Shown here: positions 5,071 through 7,890 of the stretch, piece by piece
Layout of the letters: the number at the start of each line of letters is the position of its first letter
How positions within the stretch are numbered: position 1 is the stretch's first letter
DNA from: JALORV01 sp044225415
GTDB lineage: Bacteria > Pseudomonadota > Gammaproteobacteria > Burkholderiales > Burkholderiaceae_F
Assembly (NCBI GenBank): GCA_044225415.1
Contig: JBGAIO010000108.1
Location: 1-7,890, forward strand
Direction of reading: 5' to 3'
Length of the DNA: 7,890 nucleotides
The notes under the pieces: generated by a model
Databases searched by the model: none
What the model saw: only the letters and a program-made list of their open reading frames with translations
Told to the model about the DNA's origin: nothing
Position numbers and translations under genes: made by a program

Positions 5071-6807
5071 GTGAGCGCGGTTGCCACCACCCCTCCCCGG
5101 CCGGGCCCTGCTCCGGCTGGTTCATTGCGCACGCGCTGGAACGCGGCGCCCGGCACGCTGCTCGTGCTGGCGGCGATCGCCGCGTTCCTGATTGCGCTGC
5201 TGATCGTGCCGGTCGGCATGGTCTTCGTCACCGCGTTCCGAGATGGCGACGGCAGCTTCACGCTCGGCCACTTCGGCGCGTTCTTCGGCAACGGGCTGAT
5301 GCGCGAGTCCTTCTTCAACTCGCTGTATGTGGCCGTCGTCAGCGTGATCATTGCATCGCTGATCGCGGTGCCGCTGGCCTATCTCACCGTGCGCTTCGAA
5401 TTTCGCGGCGCGCTGCTGATCCAGACGCTCGGCGTGCTGCCGCTGGTGATGCCGCCCTTCGTCGGCGCGGTCGCAATGCAGCTGATCTTCGGCCGCTCCG
5501 GCTCGGTGAACCTGCTGCTCGAAGACCACTTCGGCTTTTCGCTGCCGCTGATGCAGGGGCTGACCGGCGTCATCTTCGTCGAGAGCCTGCACTACTTCCC
5601 GTTCATCCTGATGAACCTGGTGGTCGCGCTGCGCGCGATCGACGGCGCGATGGAGGAAGCCGCGCTGAACCTGGGCGCACGCGGCTGGCGGCTGTTCCGC
5701 CGCGTGGTGTTCCCGCTGGCGATGCCGGGCTACCTCGCCGGTGCGGCGCTGGTCTTCGTCAAGGTGTTCGACGACCTGGGCACGCCGCTGGTGCTGGGCC
5801 AGACCAACCTGCTCGCGCCGCAGGCCTACCTGCGCATCACGCAGGTCGGGCTCGAAGACCCGATGGGCTACGTGATCAGCGTCATCATGATCGCGTTCTC
5901 GATCCTGGCGCTGTGGCTGTCGGCGCAGGTGATGCGCGGCAAGGACTACTCGACGCTGCAGAAAGGCGGTGCCGGCATCGCGAAGCGCCGCCTGTCGCCT
6001 TGGGAAGCCGTGTTCGCCTATGCCGGCATCATCGTCGTGCTGCTGGTGGTGCTGAGCCCGCACTTCGGACTGCTGATCCTGTCCTTCGCCAAGGTGTGGA
6101 GCTACTCGGCGCTGCCGGACGCGTGGACCACGGCGAACTACGCGACGGTGATCGAGGACTCCAGCGGCATGATCCGCAACACGCTGCTCTACTGCGGGCT
6201 GGCCGCGCTGATCGACGTCATCATCGGCACGGCGATCGCGTACCTGATCCTGCGCACGCGCATCCCGGCGCGGCAATGGCTGGACTACGCGGCCAGCGCG
6301 GCGATCGCGGTGCCCGGCATCGTGCTGGCGATCGGCTACCTGCGCACCTTCCAGGGCGTGGAGCTGTGGGGCGGCCCCATCACGCAGACCTGGCTGCTGA
6401 TCATGCTGGCCTACTCGGTGCGGCGGCTGCCCTATGCGCTGCGCTCGTGCATGGCAGCGCTGCAGCAGATCAACGTCAGCCTGGAGGAAGCGGCGGAAAT
6501 GCTCGGCGCCAGCCAGTGGCGCGCCATCCGCCGCGTGGTGATCCCGCTGATGGCGGGCGGCATCCTCGCCGGCTTCGTGTCGAGCTTCATCACCGCCGCA
6601 GTGGAGCTGTCGGCGACCATCCTGCTGGTCACGCGCGAGTCGCAGGCGCCGATGAGCTACGGCATCTACCTCTACATGCAGTCGCTGGCGGGACGCGGGC
6701 CGGGCGCTGCGCTCGGCGTGCTGCTGGTGCTGACCGTGGCGATCGGCACGTATCTGTCGCACCGCTTCGTGGCGCGCGCGGATCGCAACCTCGAAGTCCA
6801 GCGATGA
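5071..6807 (+). CDS. ABC importer permease, fused two-domain (FbpB-type)
   Basis: This encodes a 578-residue inner-membrane protein that forms the whole translocation channel in one chain. It contains two copies of the binding-protein-dependent transport domain (BPD_transp_1). Each half has about six hydrophobic segments, roughly 30-52, 84-107, 115-140, 163-186, 217-235 and 265-285, then 313-340, 371-394, 407-425, 437-452, 495-518 and 546-562. Each half carries the EAA loop that docks on the ATPase: EEAALNLGARGW (195-206, with Pro215) and EEAAEMLGASQW (472-483, with Pro492), exactly 277 residues apart. Length and duplicated layout match FbpB/SfuB ferric-type permeases, which are also used for other substrates. 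The GTG start at 5071 is supported by GGGGAG 6 bases upstream and by the match of length to family. It is followed 19 bp later by the ATPase. The fused permease implies a complex of one permease chain with two ATPase subunits. Confidence 0.93.
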   Translation: MSAVATTPPRPGPAPAGSLRTRWNAAPGTLLVLAAIAAFLIALLIVPVGMVFVTAFRDGDGSFTLGHFGAFFGNGLMRESFFNSLYVAVVSVIIASLIAVPLAYLTVRFEFRGALLIQTLGVLPLVMPPFVGAVAMQLIFGRSGSVNLLLEDHFGFSLPLMQGLTGVIFVESLHYFPFILMNLVVALRAIDGAMEEAALNLGARGWRLFRRVVFPLAMPGYLAGAALVFVKVFDDLGTPLVLGQTNLLAPQAYLRITQVGLEDPMGYVISVIMIAFSILALWLSAQVMRGKDYSTLQKGGAGIAKRRLSPWEAVFAYAGIIVVLLVVLSPHFGLLILSFAKVWSYSALPDAWTTANYATVIEDSSGMIRNTLLYCGLAALIDVIIGTAIAYLILRTRIPARQWLDYAASAAIAVPGIVLAIGYLRTFQGVELWGGPITQTWLLIMLAYSVRRLPYALRSCMAALQQINVSLEEAAEMLGASQWRAIRRVVIPLMAGGILAGFVSSFITAAVELSATILLVTRESQAPMSYGIYLYMQSLAGRGPGAALGVLLVLTVAIGTYLSHRFVARADRNLEVQR

Positions 6808-6830
6808 AACCACCGATGAGGACCCGATGA
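6804..6830 (+). other. Eight-codon mini-ORF bridging permease stop and ATPase start
   Basis: The permease stop TGA (6805-6807) overlaps an ATG at 6804. That ATG opens eight codons ending in a TGA (6828-6830), which overlaps the ATPase start ATG (6827-6829). The result is an ATGA junction at both ends of a 27-base ORF. GAGGA (6818-6822) inside it is the apparent Shine-Dalgarno of the ATPase. It could carry ribosomes from permease to ATPase by re-initiation, or be coincidence. The encoded peptide itself is unlikely to matter. Confidence 0.3.
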
Positions 6831-7882
6831 AAGCCGTCGCCGTCGAATGCCGCAACATCGGGCTCGCCTACGGCAGCCACCAGGTGCTGCACGACATCAC
6901 GCTGCGCATCGAGCCCGGCGAGTTCTTCGCGCTGCTCGGGCCGTCGGGCTCGGGCAAGTCGACGCTGCTGCGGCTGATCGCGGGATTCAACCGCAACAAT
7001 CGCGGCGAGTTGCGGGTCGACGGTCGCGACATCAGCGGCGTGCCGCCGTCGGCGCGCAACATCGGCATGGTGTTCCAGAGCTACGCGCTGTGGCCGCACA
7101 TGACGGTGCACGACAACGTCGCCTTCGGCCTGGTGGAGCGGCGCCGGCCGCGCGACGAGATCCAGCGGCGCGTCGCCGAGGCGCTGGCGCTGGTGGGTCT
7201 CACGGACTATGCGAAGCGCCGCCCGAACCAGCTGTCCGGCGGCCAGCAGCAGCGCGTGGCACTGGCGCGCACCATCGTCATCGAGCCGCAGGTGCTGCTG
7301 CTCGACGAGCCGCTGTCGAACCTGGACAAGAAGCTGCGCGAGCAGATGCGCGTGGAACTGAAACGCCTGCAGCGCACGCTGGGCATCACGACCATCTTCG
7401 TCACGCACGACCAGGAAGAGGCGATGACCACCGCCGACCGCATGGCGGTGCTCGATGCCGGCGTGCTGCAGCAGGTGGGCACGCCGCGGGAGCTCTTCGA
7501 CGCGCCGGCCAACCGCTTCGTCGCCGAATTCGTCGGCAGCACCAACCTGCTGGTGGGTCACGTCGATGCCGCGCGCGGCGCGTTCGTTGCCGAGGGACTG
7601 GGCGAACTGCCCTTCGCCGCGGCGGCCACGGGCAGCGCGCTGTCGGTGCGACCGCATGCGATCGAGATTGCCGAGCAGCGGCCCGCGGACGGCCGACGCG
7701 CGTGGTTCGACGGCACCATCGAGGAAAGCGAATTCCTCGGCGAGTTCACGCGCTACGTGCTGCGGGCCGGCGGCGTGCGCCTGACGGCCGACGTGCCGCA
7801 CCTGTCGGCCACGCCGATATATGCGCGGGGGACGACCGTGCAGATCGGCATCGATCCGGCGGAAGCGCGACTGCTGAGCTGA
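6827..7882 (+). CDS. ABC importer ATPase with TOBE domain (FbpC/PotA-type)
   Basis: This 351-residue cytoplasmic ATPase powers the importer. All nucleotide-binding motifs are present in order: A-loop Tyr15, Walker A GPSGSGKST (38-46), Q-loop MVFQSYALWPHMTV (Gln84), signature LSGGQQQR (136-143), Walker B VLLLDEP (156-162) with the catalytic Glu161, D-loop SNLD (164-167) and H-loop His194 in FVTHDQEEAMT. The segment RELFDAPANRFVAEFVGSTN (221-240) is the usual linker of the polyamine/iron/sugar importer ATPase group. A C-terminal TOBE-type domain follows (about 242-345, with LSVRPHAIEI and GTIEESEFLGEFTRY). The ATG at 6827 has GAGGA 4 bases upstream. The protein is full length and intact. It is the third gene after the binding protein and permease, completing the importer. 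TOBE domains can bind substrate or regulators, but no specific residue pattern here names one. Confidence 0.96.
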   Translation: MKAVAVECRNIGLAYGSHQVLHDITLRIEPGEFFALLGPSGSGKSTLLRLIAGFNRNNRGELRVDGRDISGVPPSARNIGMVFQSYALWPHMTVHDNVAFGLVERRRPRDEIQRRVAEALALVGLTDYAKRRPNQLSGGQQQRVALARTIVIEPQVLLLDEPLSNLDKKLREQMRVELKRLQRTLGITTIFVTHDQEEAMTTADRMAVLDAGVLQQVGTPRELFDAPANRFVAEFVGSTNLLVGHVDAARGAFVAEGLGELPFAAAATGSALSVRPHAIEIAEQRPADGRRAWFDGTIEESEFLGEFTRYVLRAGGVRLTADVPHLSATPIYARGTTVQIGIDPAEARLLS

Positions 7883-7890
7883 GGACGTCG

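Noticed and set aside
5064..6830. Plus-strand open frame overlapping the permease in another frame
   Set aside because: Very rich in Arg, Gly and Ala with no transmembrane segments; only its last eight codons (6804-6830) form the separate mini-ORF noted above.
5122..6858. Long antisense open frame over the permease gene, by chance the same length (578 codons)
   Set aside because: The product is rich in Arg, His and Gln, has no recognisable domain and lies opposite an intact membrane protein gene. It is a typical shadow frame of GC-rich DNA.
1..7890. Mobile element, CRISPR array, tRNA/rRNA or defence system
   Set aside because: No transposase, terminal inverted repeats with target duplication, regularly spaced repeats, RNA-gene signatures or defence domains were seen; genes are intact and compactly arranged.

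Overview
The window is GC-rich and gene-dense, with third-position GC bias in every reading frame that carries a recognisable protein. The gene content (a PhaR-type polyhydroxyalkanoate regulator, RimO, a BktB-like beta-ketothiolase, a ferric-type ABC importer and a Gram-negative outer-membrane beta-barrel protein) points to a Betaproteobacterium, most likely of the Burkholderiales. This is an inference from gene content and protein sequence; no rRNA or other taxonomic marker is present.

The left half (1-3410) is read entirely on the minus strand and looks like one operon. In transcription order it holds phaR (2871-3410), rimO (1469-2857), a glutathione S-transferase family gene (819-1472), a small outer-membrane beta-barrel gene (187-810, GTG start) and the first 48 codons of a BktB-like thiolase that runs off the left edge (1-144). 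Gaps are 13 bp, a 4-bp ATGA overlap, 8 bp and 42 bp, and I see no terminator between the genes. PhaR and the thiolase belong to PHA (storage polyester) metabolism. RimO modifies ribosomal protein S12. The other two are accessory envelope or detoxification functions.

The 256-bp gap 3411-3666 is the only substantial non-coding stretch. It separates the phaR operon from a divergent plus-strand operon and should hold both promoters. It contains two concentric inverted repeats (3515-3602), a third copy of the outer arm at 3481, a 10-bp direct repeat in the phaR leader and a 10-bp palindrome just before the Shine-Dalgarno site of the plus-strand operon.

The right half (3667-7882) is a complete ABC importer: a periplasmic solute-binding protein, a fused two-domain permease and an ATPase with a TOBE domain. 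The layout is that of the ferric/Fbp-type importers. However, the binding protein is longer than FbpA, lacks its adjacent Tyr-Tyr ligand pair, and carries blocks that look more like PgtC, the phosphoglycerate-related binding protein. The usual 'iron(III)' label is therefore doubtful.

No mobile element, CRISPR array, RNA gene or defence system was seen. This is mainly a housekeeping and metabolic region. The points worth a second look are the dyad in the divergent promoter region, the unresolved substrate of the importer, and phaR-rimO-bktB synteny without phaCAB next to phaR.
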